A stretch of 64,000 bases of DNA, from the NCBI RefSeq assembly GCF_002188635.1, contig NZ_NINX01000033.1, forward strand, positions 1-64,000, in the 5' to 3' direction. Origin of the DNA: Pigmentiphaga sp. NML030171 (GTDB lineage: Bacteria > Pseudomonadota > Gammaproteobacteria > Burkholderiales > Burkholderiaceae_B). Below are positions 22,188-31,431 of this stretch, in pieces. The translations under genes and the position numbers were made by a program. Position 1 is the first letter of the stretch. Every line of letters starts with the position of its first letter. The notes under the pieces were generated by a model. The model was given only the letters and a program-made list of their open reading frames with translations, was not told the DNA's origin and made no database searches.

Positions 22188-22375
22188 AAATGGGGTAATC
22201 ATAGCCCTTAAATGGGGCATTGTCTCTATAAATACCTCATTAAAGGCGTTTGATTACCCCATTTCCTGAACGTAGGCCCGGTCGCGAGGGGCCGGCATGG
22301 CCGACCAGGAAGGAAATGCCCAAAAAAGGGCAGTAATTTCACAATTACCCTATTTTCTCCATTGTTTACCCCATT
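22188..22375. repeat. cluster of TACCCCATT boxes (likely operators) upstream of fic
   Basis: AAATGGGGTAATC at 22188-22200 and its perfect reverse complement GATTACCCCATTT at 22252-22264 form a 13-base inverted pair around the predicted fic promoter. Partial copies are AAATGGGGCAT (22210-22220), AATTACCCTATTT (22343-22355) and TTTACCCCATT (22365-22375). This fills much of the 339-bp stretch between fic and the integrase gene (22165-22503); the remainder, 22376-22503, holds no gene or signal I can identify. Confidence 0.7.
22198..22226 (-). promoter_or_regulatory. candidate promoter for fic and the defence array
   Basis: On the minus strand GAGACA (22221-22226) and TATGAT (22198-22203) are exactly 17 bases apart, matching 4/6 and 5/6 of the sigma-70 consensus. 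Transcription would begin near 22190, about 26 bases before the fic ATG. The -10 overlaps one of the repeated GATTACCCCATTT boxes, so a protein bound there would block transcription. Prediction only. Confidence 0.5.
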
Positions 22376-22503
22376 CCCAGGCCCAACTCAGGGCAAAGGC
22401 AAACGGCAAGGGAACGGTACTCAAGGGACAACGGCCCTACCCTGAAAAGGAAAAGGTCGCCCGCCCTTGCCCACTCGCTCTGTAACAACCAGCCAAACCG
22501 TCT

Positions 22504-23715
22504 CTATGCTGTGCCGCTGCCCTCCGCAGCACTCAGATAGTTCGCCCAGTTCTGCAACAACGTCCTTCTCTGATCCAGCAGCAGCGCCTTGTTGTACGTC
22601 GCCCGCACCTTGTTGCTTTCCACGTGGGCAAGCTGCCGCTCAATCGCATCAGGCCGGTATCCGTTCTCATTGGCCCAGGTTGAAAAGGTCGTCCGCCAGC
22701 AATGCGGCGTCGTGCCCCGGCCCAGGTTCATGTCGCGCATCGCGTAGGTCAGCCGGTTGGGTGTGGTGAAGCCCTTGCCGCTCCGGTGCGGGAACAGATA
22801 GCGGCCACCGCCCGTGATGCACTGCAAATCCTTCAGCACGGCGATGGCCTGCACAGACAACGGGCTTACATGGTCGCGCCGCGCTTTCATCTTCGCCGCA
22901 GGCCGACGCCACAGTGCATCCTCAAAGTCGAACTCGTCCCACTCGGCATCCGCCGCTTCCCCTGGACGGCAGGCGGTCAGAGCGATCAACCGCAAGCACA
23001 ACGAGGTTTCCGGATAGCCCCGGTAGCCGCGCAACTCCTGATAAAACCTCTGGATTTGCTCTCGCGTCATCGCCGCCTTGCTCTCGCTGAACGGCACGCG
23101 CAGCAGCCCGCGCAGGCTGGGGATTGGATTTGCCTCGACCAGCCCACGCACCACCGCGAATTCGAAGATGGCTGAAAGATCGCCTTTGACATGGATGGCC
23201 GCCCACGCGCCATGGGCCTTGCACTCCTCCAGCAATGGGCGAATCTGCTTCACGCCAATGTCGCTCATCGGCAACCCATCAAACTTCGGCGACAGGTACT
23301 TCCTGATCCTCGATTCTTTCGTCCGATAGGAACTGAGCGCAAAGACTGGCTTGATCTCCGCCAGGTAAGCCTGCGCCACCTTGGCGAACGAGCTTTCACG
23401 AGCGCGCTTGCGTTCCTCCAGCGCCTCCAGGTTGCGCTCCTTGACCTGCCGCCGCTCATGGGAAGGATGGATGCCTTGCTTGACCAAGGCGCGTGCCTTT
23501 TCCCGGGCCGCACGCGCCTCCGCAAGGCTTACTTGAGGAAAGCCGCCAATGGCAAAGAGGTTCTCCTTGCCTTGCAGACGGTACGTCCACCGCCAGAGCT
23601 TGCCGCCGGTGGGCTTGACCAGCAGGAACAGGCCCCCGCCGTCTGAAAGTTTCCAATCTCGATCAGTCGATTTGGCCGACCTGACCTTGAGGTCGGTGAG
23701 TAGATTCTCGGGCAT
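22504..23715 (-). CDS. int: P4-type tyrosine integrase
   Basis: A 403-residue site-specific recombinase. The N-terminal arm-binding domain has the P4-integrase hallmark LSDGGGLFLLVKPTGGKLW (about 23-41), and the C-terminal catalytic domain has Arg in TACRPGEA, HxxR in PHCWRTTF and the nucleophile Tyr in RATYNKALLLDQRR. Length matches the family (about 400). It points away from ychF and toward the cargo, as is usual at the integrase-proximal edge of genomic islands. Three GTACCCCCA-like repeats upstream are probably arm-type binding sites. It probably mobilised the defence cargo to its left. Confidence 0.9.
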   Translation of the reverse strand: MPENLLTDLKVRSAKSTDRDWKLSDGGGLFLLVKPTGGKLWRWTYRLQGKENLFAIGGFPQVSLAEARAAREKARALVKQGIHPSHERRQVKERNLEALEERKRARESSFAKVAQAYLAEIKPVFALSSYRTKESRIRKYLSPKFDGLPMSDIGVKQIRPLLEECKAHGAWAAIHVKGDLSAIFEFAVVRGLVEANPIPSLRGLLRVPFSESKAAMTREQIQRFYQELRGYRGYPETSLCLRLIALTACRPGEAADAEWDEFDFEDALWRRPAAKMKARRDHVSPLSVQAIAVLKDLQCITGGGRYLFPHRSGKGFTTPNRLTYAMRDMNLGRGTTPHCWRTTFSTWANENGYRPDAIERQLAHVESNKVRATYNKALLLDQRRTLLQNWANYLSAAEGSGTA

Positions 23716-23739
23716 CGTTGGACTCCACTGCGGGGAGAT

Positions 23740-23783
23740 GTACCCCCACGGTTGAACACGAGTACCCCCAACGCTACCCCCGA
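23740..23783. repeat. three TACCCCC repeats upstream of int (candidate arm-type sites)
   Basis: GTACCCCCA occurs at 23740-23748 and 23762-23770, and CTACCCCCG at 23774-23782, all in the same orientation just before the int start at 23715. Short direct repeats at this place are typical of arm-type binding sites of P4-like integrases. Function is inferred from position. Confidence 0.55.
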
Positions 23784-23911
23784 ATTTTCTGGACCTCGAT
23801 GAACAATAGGAACGCTCAGTAGACCGTATTGTTTACGCAACCCATTGATTTCAAATGGGCCAACCTGTCCACCAAGCGCTACTGAACGCCACCGAGATCC
23901 AGCAAAAATCG
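23784..23911. other. island/chromosome junction zone next to ychF (att site inferred)
   Basis: This stretch separates the integrase repeats from the ychF stop codon at 23912. No tRNA gene is present, so the usual attachment target is absent; the island edge must lie here or in the last codons of ychF. The exact core cannot be placed because the other end of the island, which should carry a copy, is not in the window. Confidence 0.4.
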
Positions 23912-25003
23912 TCAGACGTTGAACAAGAAGTTCATCACATCGCCATCCTTGACGATGTACTCCTTCCCTTCCGCCCGCATCTTCCCGGCTTCCTTCGCGC
24001 CCGCCTCGCCCTTGTACTGGATGAAGTCGTCGAAGGCGATGGTCTGCGCGCGGATGAAGCCGCGCTCGAAGTCGGTGTGGATCACGCCCGCTGCCTGCGG
24101 CGCGGTGGCGCCGATGGGCACGGTCCAGGCGCGCACTTCCTTCACGCCGGCGGTGAAGTAGGTCTGCAGGCCGAGCAGCTTGAAGCCGGCGCGGATCAGC
24201 CGGTTCAGGCCGGGCTCTTCCATGCCCATGTCGGCCAGGAACACCGCGCGGTCCTCGTCTTCCATCTCGCCCAGTTCGGCTTCGATGGCGGCGCAGATGG
24301 CCACGGTGGGCGCGTTCTGCTGGTTGGCGTAGTCGACCAGCTTGTCCAGCAGGGGGTTGTCGGTGAAGCCGTCTTCCTTGACGTTGCCCACGTACATGGC
24401 GGGCTTGGCGGTGATGAAGCACAGCGGCTTGATCAGGGCCTTCTCGTCGGTGGACAGGTCCAGCGCGCGGATGGGCTTGGCCTCGTTCAACTGGGCCACG
24501 CACTTCTCCAGCACGGCCACCAGCTTGGCGGCGTCCTTGTCGCCGGCACGGGCGGTCTTGGTGTGGCGTTGCACGGCCTTTTCGGCGGTCTGCAGGTCGG
24601 CCAGCGCCAGTTCGGTCTCGATGACCTCGATGTCGGCAATGGGATCGACCTTGCCCGAAACGTGGACCACGTTGGGATCCTCGAAGCAGCGCACGACGTT
24701 GACGATGGCGTCGGTTTCGCGGATGTGGGCCAGGAACTGGTTGCCCAGGCCCTCGCCGGTGCTGGCGCCGGCGACGAGGCCCGCGATGTCGACGAATTCG
24801 ACGGTGGCGGGCACGACGCGCTCGGGCTTGACGATGGCGGCCAGGGCGTCGAGCCGCGGGTCGGGAACCTCGACCACGCCGACGTTGGGTTCGATCGTGC
24901 AGAAGGGGTAGTTTTCCGCGGCGATGCCGGCTTTGGTCAAGGCGTTGAAAAGTGTGGACTTGCCGACGTTGGGCAGGCCCACGATGCCGCACTGGAGGGC
25001 CAT
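23912..25003 (-). CDS. ychF: redox-regulated ATPase YchF (Obg family)
   Basis: A 363-residue P-loop protein of the Obg/YchF group. G1 motif GLPNVGKST is at 9-17, and the C-terminal TGS-type domain ends [10 protein letters not shown]. YchF/OLA1 prefers ATP over GTP, binds ribosomes and influences oxidative stress responses. Length matches the family (363 in E. coli). The sequence appears intact to its native C-terminus despite the island that begins just beyond its stop codon, consistent with integration that preserves the target gene. Upstream lies a Bug receptor gene in the same direction, 92 bp away. Confidence 0.95.
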   Translation of the reverse strand: MALQCGIVGLPNVGKSTLFNALTKAGIAAENYPFCTIEPNVGVVEVPDPRLDALAAIVKPERVVPATVEFVDIAGLVAGASTGEGLGNQFLAHIRETDAIVNVVRCFEDPNVVHVSGKVDPIADIEVIETELALADLQTAEKAVQRHTKTARAGDKDAAKLVAVLEKCVAQLNEAKPIRALDLSTDEKALIKPLCFITAKPAMYVGNVKEDGFTDNPLLDKLVDYANQQNAPTVAICAAIEAELGEMEDEDRAVFLADMGMEEPGLNRLIRAGFKLLGLQTYFTAGVKEVRAWTVPIGATAPQAAGVIHTDFERGFIRAQTIAFDDFIQYKGEAGAKEAGKMRAEGKEYIVKDGDVMNFLFNV

Positions 25004-25095
25004 GGGGGAAACCTATGTTGTCATGGAAAGGAGCTGGGGGCATTGTACCGCCCCCACCCCAGTTGCAGCCCGGCCGCCCCTGCCTCCTGGCGCAC

Positions 25096-26085
25096 TTACT
25101 CCGCCTTGATGTCGGCCTTCTGGATGATCCCCTTCCAGACGGCGGCCTCGCGCTGGATCTGGGCGCCGAACTCGGCCGGGGTGTTGCCCACCGCGGTCAG
25201 GCCCAGTTTCTCGAATTGCTGGGCGATCTCGGGCTTGGCCACGGCGGCCTTCACGGCATCGGCCAGCTTGCGGACGATGGCGGGGTCGGTGCCCACCGGG
25301 GCGGCCAATCCCCACCAGTTGCCGGCCACGAGGTCGGGCAGGCCCTGCTCGGCGGTGGTCTGGACCTGGGGCAGCGCGGGCAGCCGCTGCGGCGCCGCCA
25401 CGGCCAGGGGCTTGAGCTTGCCGCTGGCAATATGGCCCGCCACGGTGCTGATGCCGGCCGAGGCGAAGAAGATCTGGACGTCGCCCGCCAGCAGCGCCTG
25501 GACCGCGGGCGGCGAGCCGCGATAAGGCACGTGCACCAGCTCTATGCCGGCGGACTGCGCGTACAGCGCGCCGATCAGGTGAGGCGCCGTGCCGCTGCCC
25601 GGCGTGCCGTAGTTGAGCTTGCCGGGGTTCTTCTTGGCGTAGGCGGTCAGTTCGGCCAGGTTGTTCGCCGGCAGGCTGGCATTGACCACGATCACCGCCG
25701 GGGCGTTATTGATGACCGTGACCGGCACGAGGTCCTTGGCCGGGTCGTACCGCAGCTTGGCCAGGTACTGGTTGGTGACGAAGTTGTTGGTGGCGCCCAG
25801 CAGCAGCGTATAGCCGTCGGGCGCGGACCGCACCACGTCCTCGGCGCCGATGTTGCCCGACGCCCCGCTCTTGTTGTCGATGTAGAAATTCGCGCCTAGG
25901 CGGGCCTCGAGTTCCTGCTGGACGATGCGGAAGGTCACGTCGCCGGCGTTGCCTGGCGCGTAGGGCACGACCACGCGTATGGGCCGCGACGGCCAGTTGT
26001 CGGCGGCGTGCGTGGCGGTGCCGAAGGCGCACAGCGCCAGGGCCGCCGCAAGCGCGCGGCGGGGCATGTCGGAAAGGCTGCTCAT
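25096..26085 (-). CDS. Bug-family tripartite tricarboxylate transporter receptor
   Basis: A 329-residue periplasmic solute receptor. It has a signal peptide (ALAAALALCAFGTATHA, cleavage after AHA-type site near residue 26), then the Bug opening WPSRPIRVVVPYAPGN and DGYTLLLGATNNFV. Family members bind carboxylated or small organic solutes for TctAB-type transporters; no TctA/TctB membrane genes are nearby, as is common for Bug proteins. The start ATG 26085 has GGAGGA upstream and overlaps the hydrolase stop as ATGA; an in-frame extension upstream lies wholly in that gene. Where most relatives have PGG after VPYA, this has PGN. Ligand unknown; a substrate of the adjacent hydrolase/SDR pair is a fair guess. 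Confidence 0.9.
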   Translation of the reverse strand: MSSLSDMPRRALAAALALCAFGTATHAADNWPSRPIRVVVPYAPGNAGDVTFRIVQQELEARLGANFYIDNKSGASGNIGAEDVVRSAPDGYTLLLGATNNFVTNQYLAKLRYDPAKDLVPVTVINNAPAVIVVNASLPANNLAELTAYAKKNPGKLNYGTPGSGTAPHLIGALYAQSAGIELVHVPYRGSPPAVQALLAGDVQIFFASAGISTVAGHIASGKLKPLAVAAPQRLPALPQVQTTAEQGLPDLVAGNWWGLAAPVGTDPAIVRKLADAVKAAVAKPEIAQQFEKLGLTAVGNTPAEFGAQIQREAAVWKGIIQKADIKAE

Positions 26086-26975
26086 GTCGGGGTCCTCCGT
26101 TGGTCGGGGCGGGCGCCGCTCCCCTCGATCAGCTGCATGACGGCGCGATACAGGGTGCTCGACCGGTCGCACAGATCGAGGATCACATCGAAGTGATGCC
26201 GGCCTTCGAAGACATGCTCGGAGACCAGCAGGCCGCGTTCGCGCCAGTAGCGGGCAACGTCCCCGCTCTGCCTGCGGAACTCGTCGGTATCGCCGCGGGC
26301 CACCGCCACCACGACCGGCGTGCGGCCGCTGGGCTCGTTGGTCAGCAGCGAGAACTCCCGCACCTGCTCCGGCGTCAGATGCAGGCGCTGGTTGCGGTAG
26401 GACAGGCGCACGGGTTCGAGATGGCCCAGTCCGCTGACCAGCACCGCGCCCGCGAAGTCGTTGCCCGGCAGGCCGGCCGCTTTCCAGTCATGGGTCAGGC
26501 ACTGGGTGACGAGGTGGCTGCCCGACGAATGCCCGATCAGCACGATGCGCGAAGGGTCGCCGCCATGCCGGGCGATGTTGCGCACGATCCAGCCGATGCC
26601 TTCGCGCACGGCCGCGACCATCTCGGAGAAGGAAACCTGCGAGGCCCGGGGAAAGCCCAGCGCCACGTACATGCAGCCATCCCGGACGAAGGCGGGCGCG
26701 GCGAAGGCGCTTTCTTCCTTGTTCTGCCCCAGCCACGCGCCGCCGTGCACATAGACGACGACGGGGTGGGGACCAGCGCCGGCCGGCGCATAGATGTCCA
26801 GCCGGGCATCCTCGTGGGCGCCCCAGCGCAGGTCATGTCCGGTGCGGAAGGGAACGGCCTCCAGGCTCAGGCGCGCGCCCTCGTCCAGGGTCTGGCGGAA
26901 GGTGGGACAGTAGCGCTGGTTGTCGTACTGGTAGTCCAGCGCCTCCTGGTCGTAGTCTCCAAAGACTGCTTTCAT
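26082..26975 (-). CDS. alpha/beta hydrolase (kynurenine formamidase/esterase-like)
   Basis: A 297-residue alpha/beta hydrolase. The oxyanion-hole motif HGGAW (about 76-80) and nucleophile elbow GHSSGS are plain, and a conserved GRHHFDVI near the end supplies the likely catalytic His. This HGGxW type includes arylformamidases and carboxylesterases. It overlaps the downstream Bug receptor by 4 bp, so both are likely produced together. Upstream, 123 bp away, is an SDR gene in the same direction. The substrate cannot be told from sequence. Confidence 0.85.
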   Translation of the reverse strand: MKAVFGDYDQEALDYQYDNQRYCPTFRQTLDEGARLSLEAVPFRTGHDLRWGAHEDARLDIYAPAGAGPHPVVVYVHGGAWLGQNKEESAFAAPAFVRDGCMYVALGFPRASQVSFSEMVAAVREGIGWIVRNIARHGGDPSRIVLIGHSSGSHLVTQCLTHDWKAAGLPGNDFAGAVLVSGLGHLEPVRLSYRNQRLHLTPEQVREFSLLTNEPSGRTPVVVAVARGDTDEFRRQSGDVARYWRERGLLVSEHVFEGRHHFDVILDLCDRSSTLYRAVMQLIEGSGARPDQRRTPT

Positions 26976-27098
26976 TCATGCATTCCGATACGGGATCTGC
27001 CCAAGGTAGCAAAGGGCATTCTTTTTCGGAATTGAATTGTTCCTATAGATTGATATCAGGAATTCATGAATGTGGCGTGTCCTGCCCGGCGGCCCGGC

Positions 27099-27896
27099 TC
27101 AGATGGAAGGCGAGGCGCAGCCGTCCATGGGAATGACGGCGCCGGTGACGTAGCTCGCCAGGTCGGACGCCAGGAACAGCGCGACGTTGGCGATTTCCTC
27201 GGGCTGCGCGAGCCGGCCCAGGGGAATGCCCGCGACCTGCTCGGCCAGCACCTCGTCGCGCGGCCGGCCGCTGGCCTGCGCCGCCACGGCCAGCCCTTCC
27301 TCGACACGATGGGTCTGGGTCATGCCGGGATTGATCGCGTTCACGCGCACGCCGCGGCCTGCGTAGGCCTGCGCATAGCCCACCGTGGCGAGCATGAGCG
27401 CCGCGTTGGCGGCTCCGCCGCCGATGTGGAAGATGCCGGGAGATTTGCCGCCCTGGCCGACGATGTTGACGATGCTGCCCCGCCCCCTGCCCGCCATCAG
27501 CTTGGCCACGGGATCCTGGATGTGCATGTAGCTGAAGTACTTGGCGTCCATGGTCTGCCGGAACGCCTCGGGTCCCAGTTGCTCGGGCGCGTACCGGCGC
27601 GCCGCGCCCGCGGAATTCACCAGCACCGCGATGGGACCGCACTCGCGCTCGGCCCAGTCCACCGCCGCCTGCGCCGCCGCCGGATCCGACAGGTCAGCGG
27701 CATGGACCCGCATCTCCAGGCCCTCGGCCTGCAAGGCTCGCCGCGCGGCGTCCAGGTTCTCCTGGCTGCGCGACACGCCCGCCACCGCCGCTCCCGCCCG
27801 GGCGAAGGCGCGCGCGCAGGCCAGGCCTATGCCCTTGCTGGCGCCGGTGATCAAGACGACGGAGCCGTCGAACGACAGCGTGGGAGCTTGCTTCAT
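27099..27896 (-). CDS. SDR-family oxidoreductase with altered catalytic site
   Basis: A 265-residue short-chain dehydrogenase fold. The cofactor loop TGASKGIG (about 16-23), NSAG and the C-terminal FLASDLASYVTGAVIPMDG are standard. The catalytic YxxxK is not found where expected: after NIVGQGGKSPG the chain reads IFHIGGGAANAALM, so both Tyr and Lys seem replaced. It may use a different mechanism or be a non-catalytic relative. ATG 27896 was chosen because it follows AGGA and begins just before the Rossmann strand; the open frame upstream overlaps the CPBP gene. It precedes the hydrolase and Bug genes in one direction. Confidence 0.85.
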   Translation of the reverse strand: MKQAPTLSFDGSVVLITGASKGIGLACARAFARAGAAVAGVSRSQENLDAARRALQAEGLEMRVHAADLSDPAAAQAAVDWAERECGPIAVLVNSAGAARRYAPEQLGPEAFRQTMDAKYFSYMHIQDPVAKLMAGRGRGSIVNIVGQGGKSPGIFHIGGGAANAALMLATVGYAQAYAGRGVRVNAINPGMTQTHRVEEGLAVAAQASGRPRDEVLAEQVAGIPLGRLAQPEEIANVALFLASDLASYVTGAVIPMDGCASPSI

Positions 27897-27939
27897 GGCC
27901 TGTCCTGTTGCGGGTTCGTGATCGTTGAAGAAAGGGTCA

Positions 27940-28740
27940 TTATCCATCCAGCAGCCCGGGCGCATAGTTTTGCAGGGCCCACAGCAAGGCCATGGGCCCG
28001 GCGTTGAAGCAGGCATGCAGCGCGATGGACGCGCCTATGCCGAAGCGCACGCGCATCCAGCCCAGCACGAGGCCGCAGGCCCACTGCGGCAGGACCAGCA
28101 GCGGCAGCAGCAGCCAACCTCCCGCGCCCAGCCGGAAGTTGGCCAGGTGCAGGAAGGCGAAGGCCAGCGTGGCCAGATGAAAGACGATCGGAAAGGCCCG
28201 GACATGGCGGCGCAGCCATTTCCAGGGCCAGCGGTGGTCGCGCCAGGCCAGCACGGCGGCGATCGCGCCGCAGGCCAACGCCACGCTGGCACCCGCGGCC
28301 AGGCTGGGGCGCATCAGCATGGCGCTGACCAGCACGGGCAGCAGCCATAGTGCCGGCGCGGGCCGCCTCAGCCCGTAGCGGAAGACCATTTCCTCGATCA
28401 CCGGCGCCCAGACGACGACGTGGAACCAGGACAGATGCAGCGCATCCAGCCTGCGCTCGGCACCCGAGGCCGTCGCGACCGATGCCGCCAGGGGCCCCAG
28501 CACCAGCAGGTTGACGCCCCACAGCACCAGCACCCAGTGGAGCAGATGCGGACCGGTCAGGCCGCCCAGCCATTCCTGGGATCCGTAGTGCGACTCGGCG
28601 CCACGCCCCCCGCGCGGCATGCGCGGCCCCAGCCGCGGCCGCCTGACGAAGGCCAGGAAATCCGCGAACTCCTCGCGAAAGGCCGGCCGGCCCCGCACCG
28701 GCGCGGCAGCCGCCGCGCAAGGCAGGCGGACCTCAGGCAT
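27940..28740 (-). CDS. CPBP-family intramembrane glutamic endopeptidase
   Basis: A 266-residue membrane protein with several hydrophobic segments. Family motifs are [10 protein letters not shown] (EExxxR, about residues 115-124), FLHLANF (with the second-motif His) and HACFN near the end. CPBP (Abi) proteases cleave within the membrane and occur in prenyl-protein processing or bacteriocin self-protection; the role here is unknown. ATG 28740 overlaps the end of pth by 8 bp, so it is probably in the pth transcript. The N-terminal 45 residues before the first membrane segment are Pro/Arg-rich and could be cytoplasmic. Confidence 0.82.
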   Translation of the reverse strand: MPEVRLPCAAAAAPVRGRPAFREEFADFLAFVRRPRLGPRMPRGGRGAESHYGSQEWLGGLTGPHLLHWVLVLWGVNLLVLGPLAASVATASGAERRLDALHLSWFHVVVWAPVIEEMVFRYGLRRPAPALWLLPVLVSAMLMRPSLAAGASVALACGAIAAVLAWRDHRWPWKWLRRHVRAFPIVFHLATLAFAFLHLANFRLGAGGWLLLPLLVLPQWACGLVLGWMRVRFGIGASIALHACFNAGPMALLWALQNYAPGLLDG

Positions 28741-29326
28741 TGCCGCTGTGCAACTGTTGTATGGCCTGCTCGAACTCGCCCTTGAGCACGGCGGGAATGA
28801 TGGCGCGCGACCGGTCCAGGGTCTCGTCTATGCGAGACTGTTCCTCTTTGCGCGGCGGATGCAGCACGAAGTCCACCACCTGCTGCGCCAGCCCCAGCGA
28901 GCGCGGGTGCCCGATGCCCAGCCGCAGCCGCCAGAATGCCTGCGATCCCAGCGCCGCCTGGATGTCCTTCAGGCCGTTGTGCCCCGCATGGCTGCCGCCC
29001 TGCTTGAGCTTGGCCTGCCCCGGCAGCAGGTCGAGTTCGTCGTGCGCCACCAGGATCTGCTCGGGCGCCAGCTTGTAGAAACGCGCCAGCGCGCCCACCG
29101 CCTGTCCGGAACGGTTCATGTAGGTCATGGGCTTGACCAGCAGGATGGCCGCCCCTTCGAAGCGGGCCTTGGCCACGTGGCCGAAGAAGGGCTTCTCGTT
29201 CGTGAACGATACGCGCAGGTCGTCGGCAATCTGGTCCAGCAGCCAGAAGCCCGCATTGTGCCGGGTGCGTTCGTAATCGGGACCGGGATTGCCCAGCCCG
29301 GCGATGAGGCGTATGGGTTCGGACAT
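28733..29326 (-). CDS. pth: peptidyl-tRNA hydrolase
   Basis: A 197-residue enzyme that frees tRNA from peptidyl-tRNA dropped by ribosomes. Conserved elements are [18 protein letters not shown] (with catalytic His in RHN), [13 protein letters not shown] and HDELDLLPG...[15 protein letters not shown]. Length is normal. The start is placed at ATG 29326 ([15 protein letters not shown]); a TTG six codons upstream has no better ribosome site. In many betaproteobacteria pth lies close to ychF, rplY and prs, as here, with accessory genes interposed. Confidence 0.95.
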   Translation of the reverse strand: MSEPIRLIAGLGNPGPDYERTRHNAGFWLLDQIADDLRVSFTNEKPFFGHVAKARFEGAAILLVKPMTYMNRSGQAVGALARFYKLAPEQILVAHDELDLLPGQAKLKQGGSHAGHNGLKDIQAALGSQAFWRLRLGIGHPRSLGLAQQVVDFVLHPPRKEEQSRIDETLDRSRAIIPAVLKGEFEQAIQQLHSGNA

Positions 29327-29408
29327 GAAGGGATCGATGCGCAAGAAAAACGATGGACGGCCGCCGGGTGCGGCGACGCGGCGGCCGGGGCTCGAAAGGC
29401 CTGTTATC

Positions 29409-30365
29409 TTAGCCCGATCCCTGTCGGCGGGTGCCCGGATCCCCGTCCCGCCGGACGAATTCGCAGAAGCGCATCGCGGCCGCGCTGGCCCCGCCGTGGT
29501 GCACCGCCAGCACGACGGGATAGGTCACGGCTTCCCCCTGCCCCGACACCACCTCCACGTACACCACGCCGTCCATCGCGATGCGGCGGGTCGAGTCGGG
29601 AATGAGGGCCACGCCCACGCCCAGGCGCACCAGACCCAGCGTGGCCAGCAGGTGCGTTTCGGACTGGTGCACGTGCACGTGGGCCCCGGTCTGCTGCAGG
29701 GCGACGCTCACGGCCGCGTGATAGCCCGGGCTGGCCGCGTGCGGATAATGCGTGACGAGCTGTTCCCCCGCCAGGTCGGGAAGACTGACGCGGCCAAGGC
29801 CGGCAAAACGATGGGCCCGGTGCACCGCGAGGCAGAACCGCTCGCGGCCGAAGGGAAACGTCCGCAGCTGGGGATGGCTCGCACCTCCCGGCACGCAGAC
29901 GCCCACGTCGATGCTGCCGCCTTCGACCGCGGAGATCACGTCCTGGCTGGACCCCGTGGTCAAGGACACGCGTATGCCGGCCTCCACCGCGCAGAATCGC
30001 TCCAGCCATTCCGGCAGCAGGTTGAGCATCGCGCTGTCTATGCTCTTGATCCGGAGGATCTCGCGCGCGCCCTCGGTGGCCGCCCTGGCCGCCGCGACGG
30101 ACATTTCGGCCTGCCGCAACAGGTAGCGGGCTTCGCGCAGGAAGACCACGCCCGCCGGCGTGAGCGAGACCGACGAACGCGTACGCTGGAAGAGCGGCGT
30201 CCCCACGGTCTCCTCCAGCCGCCGGATGGCCGTGCTCAGGGGCGGCTGGGTCATGCAGAGACGGATGGCGGCACGCCGGAAATTGAGCTCCTCGGCCACC
30301 ACGATGAATTGCCTGAGCTGCCTGAGATCCGCGAGACCCGGTGGATGTCGTTCCGGCGTGTTCAT
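29409..30365 (-). CDS. LysR-family transcriptional regulator
   Basis: A 318-residue LysR regulator. Helix-turn-helix at about 13-75 ([20 protein letters not shown], then [13 protein letters not shown]), followed by an effector-binding domain with typical [19 protein letters not shown] and [12 protein letters not shown] stretches. It is at the end of, and co-directional with, the TauD dioxygenase and Bug receptor genes (29-bp gap to Bug), so it may control that operon, though the usual divergent arrangement is absent. The ATG at 30365 gives the standard LysR length; the frame extends upstream only through the Bug gene. Confidence 0.88.
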   Translation of the reverse strand: MNTPERHPPGLADLRQLRQFIVVAEELNFRRAAIRLCMTQPPLSTAIRRLEETVGTPLFQRTRSSVSLTPAGVVFLREARYLLRQAEMSVAAARAATEGAREILRIKSIDSAMLNLLPEWLERFCAVEAGIRVSLTTGSSQDVISAVEGGSIDVGVCVPGGASHPQLRTFPFGRERFCLAVHRAHRFAGLGRVSLPDLAGEQLVTHYPHAASPGYHAAVSVALQQTGAHVHVHQSETHLLATLGLVRLGVGVALIPDSTRRIAMDGVVYVEVVSGQGEAVTYPVVLAVHHGGASAAAMRFCEFVRRDGDPGTRRQGSG

Positions 30366-30394
30366 CGAGGGCGGAGATGCGGCTGCATGGCGGC

Positions 30395-31402
30395 TCAATT
30401 CAAGGTGATGCGGGTCTTGTCCAGGATTTCCGTCCAGTACTTGAGGTCTTCGGCCATCATGGCCTCGAACTGCGTGGGCGAGACATCGCGCGTCTGGATG
30501 GCCCGCTTGGCCAGAGCTTGGCGGAACTCGTCGTTGCGCGCAACCCGCGCCCATGCCGCGCGGAGCTTTTCCTTGACCGGAGCGCTCACGCCGGAAGGCG
30601 CGAAGACGGCAAGCCAGCCGTCGTTGGCCATGCCCTCGATGCCCAGTTCCTTGAAGGTCGGCACGGACGGAAACGCCGCCGGCCGTTCCGAGCCGGTGGA
30701 CGCCAGCGCGCGGATGCGCCCGCTGTGGATGAGGTCTTCGGCGCCCGCCACGGTTTGCAGGGTGAGCTGCACGTCGCCCGCGAGCAAGGCCATGATGGCG
30801 GGGTTCTGGCCCTGGTATGGCGCATGCACCATGTTCAGGCCCTGCTGCAGGCGGAACTGCTCGGCCAGCACGTGCGAAGGCGCTCCCACGCCGCCGGATG
30901 CGTATGTGAAGGCGCCGGGCTTGGCTTTGATGCGTTCGACCAACTCGCGCACATTGGCCACGTCCACGTGCTGCGGCGCGACCATGAGGACGAAGCCCTG
31001 GTCGCCCAGGTAGCCGATGGGCGCGAAGCTGCGCAGCGGATCGTATTCCACGTCGGGCCGCAGCCTGCTGTTGAGCAGGATGCCGAACGAGCCCAGCGCG
31101 AGGGTGTAGCCGTCGGGCTTGGACTTGGCCAGCCGCACCATGCCGATCGTACTGCCGGCGCCCGGCACGTTCCTCACCACCACGGGCTGGCCGAGCTCCT
31201 TGGCGAGATAGGTGGCGGCCAGGCGTCCCGCCACGTCCAGCAATCCTCCCGGCGCATACGGGACGATGAGTTCGAGATTGCGGCTGGGATACTCCTCCGC
31301 CGCTCCCGCCGGCATCGCGCCGAACAGGGCGGCCGCGAGCACCAGTGCGCGGGCGGCGAGTGCACAGGCACGCCCCATGCCGTTCCTGACGATGTTCTTC
31401 AT
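30395..31402 (-). CDS. Bug-family tripartite tricarboxylate transporter receptor
   Basis: A 335-residue receptor with a clear signal peptide (AARALVLAAALFGAMPAGAA) and the Bug core YPSRNLELIVPYAPGGLLD, DGYTLALGSFGI and HAPYQGQNPAIMALLAGDV. ATG 31402 has GGGAGCG upstream; the frame runs on through the TauD gene and is ignored there. It lies 29 bp downstream of the TauD-like dioxygenase, suggesting uptake of that enzyme's substrate, a small acid of unknown identity. No membrane subunits are encoded nearby. Confidence 0.9.
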   Translation of the reverse strand: MKNIVRNGMGRACALAARALVLAAALFGAMPAGAAEEYPSRNLELIVPYAPGGLLDVAGRLAATYLAKELGQPVVVRNVPGAGSTIGMVRLAKSKPDGYTLALGSFGILLNSRLRPDVEYDPLRSFAPIGYLGDQGFVLMVAPQHVDVANVRELVERIKAKPGAFTYASGGVGAPSHVLAEQFRLQQGLNMVHAPYQGQNPAIMALLAGDVQLTLQTVAGAEDLIHSGRIRALASTGSERPAAFPSVPTFKELGIEGMANDGWLAVFAPSGVSAPVKEKLRAAWARVARNDEFRQALAKRAIQTRDVSPTQFEAMMAEDLKYWTEILDKTRITLN

Positions 31403-31431
31403 GTTGGTCGCGCTCCCTTCCACGTATGCAT

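Noticed and set aside
22188-22375. CRISPR array suggested by repeated TACCCCATT boxes
   Set aside because: Copies are short, in both orientations, irregularly spaced and imperfect, and no cas genes are present.
22297-22485. Possible 62-aa gene between fic and int
   Set aside because: No ribosome site, no family resemblance, and it lies among operator-like boxes.
29289-31013. Plus-strand 574-codon frame over pth, LysR and Bug genes
   Set aside because: Composition is Arg/His/Gly-rich without motifs, and it is antisense to three recognised genes.
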